From assembly GCF_003254395.2 (NCBI RefSeq), contig NC_037645.1, positions 7,997,229-8,061,228 on the forward strand: a DNA stretch of 64,000 nt, in the 5' to 3' direction. Shown here piece by piece: positions 63,791-64,000 of this stretch; the first letter of the stretch is position 1; the number at the start of each line of letters is the position of its first letter. The notes beneath the pieces were generated by a model that was given only the letters and a program-made list of their open reading frames with translations, searched no databases and had not been told where the DNA came from. The position numbers and the translations under genes are program-made. This DNA comes from Apis mellifera (taxonomy: Eukaryota > Arthropoda > Insecta > Hymenoptera > Apidae).

Positions 63791-64000
63791 CTTTGAAAAA
63801 ATCGAGCACTTGAAAGTACAAAGTCTGTTTATGAACAAAGATGATCACAGATCCAACGAACAGTTCCAAAATTCGAACGACTTTGATTCCGAATTGAAAA
63901 TTAATTTTGAAATAATTTTGACAATTTTTCTCTCGACGCTTATCTACCAAGATCGCGTGGATTGGAAAATTTTAGAATTAAAAAATCGATACACGAGAAC

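Larger units (their letters stand above)
52286..64000 (-). other. grn: Presumed 5' intron or upstream region of grain
   Basis: Because an acceptor sits immediately before the ATG, this stretch is probably intron and/or promoter DNA of the same gene. No 5' non-coding exon or transcription start could be fixed from sequence alone. It contains two large tandem arrays and several GA/CT tracts. Confidence 0.55.

Overview
The window is animal nuclear DNA, most likely from an insect and probably a hymenopteran such as a bee. The evidence is long introns with GT-AG boundaries, mixed AT-rich and CpG-rich tracts, abundant microsatellites and minisatellites, and a GATA-family transcription factor whose domains match the arthropod grain / vertebrate GATA1/2/3 class. 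The species assignment is inferred from general character; no marker in the sequence fixes it.

Only one gene can be supported. It lies on the minus strand and is the ortholog of Drosophila grain (grn). Three coding exons are visible: exon 1 (52280-50984, start codon and N-terminal region), exon 2 (45816-45671, N-terminal GATA zinc finger) and exon 3 (10809-10684, C-terminal GATA zinc finger). Together they encode 523 residues with continuous reading frame across both junctions (phase 1, then phase 0). The terminal exon, carrying the basic tail after the second finger and the 3' UTR, is not recognisable in the window and should lie beyond coordinate 1. A splice acceptor sits 5 nt upstream of the ATG, so at least one 5' non-coding exon should lie at higher coordinates, inside or beyond the window.

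Layout from left to right: 1-10683 is the start of intron 3 and holds three tandem-repeat blocks (1-2340, 3190-4240, 5990-7160). 10684-10809 is exon 3. 10810-45670 is a 34.9-kb intron 2 with no supportable exon and several repeats (18729-18892, 23500-23845, 27040-27590, 29700-30480). 45671-45816 is exon 2. 45817-50983 is intron 1, with a 184-bp block made only of A and T. 50984-52285 is exon 1, rich in amino-acid homopolymers. 52286-64000 is the presumed 5' intron or upstream region, with two large tandem arrays (52440-54600 and 61380-63790).

The most unusual structure is the array just upstream of the start codon. Its repeat unit resembles the acceptor-plus-start-codon segment of exon 1, several copies keep both an AG and the same ATG TCG AGC AGC, and a block of about 770 bp inside it has been duplicated at an offset of 1,073 bp. 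No RNA gene, transposase, CRISPR array or second protein gene could be supported.
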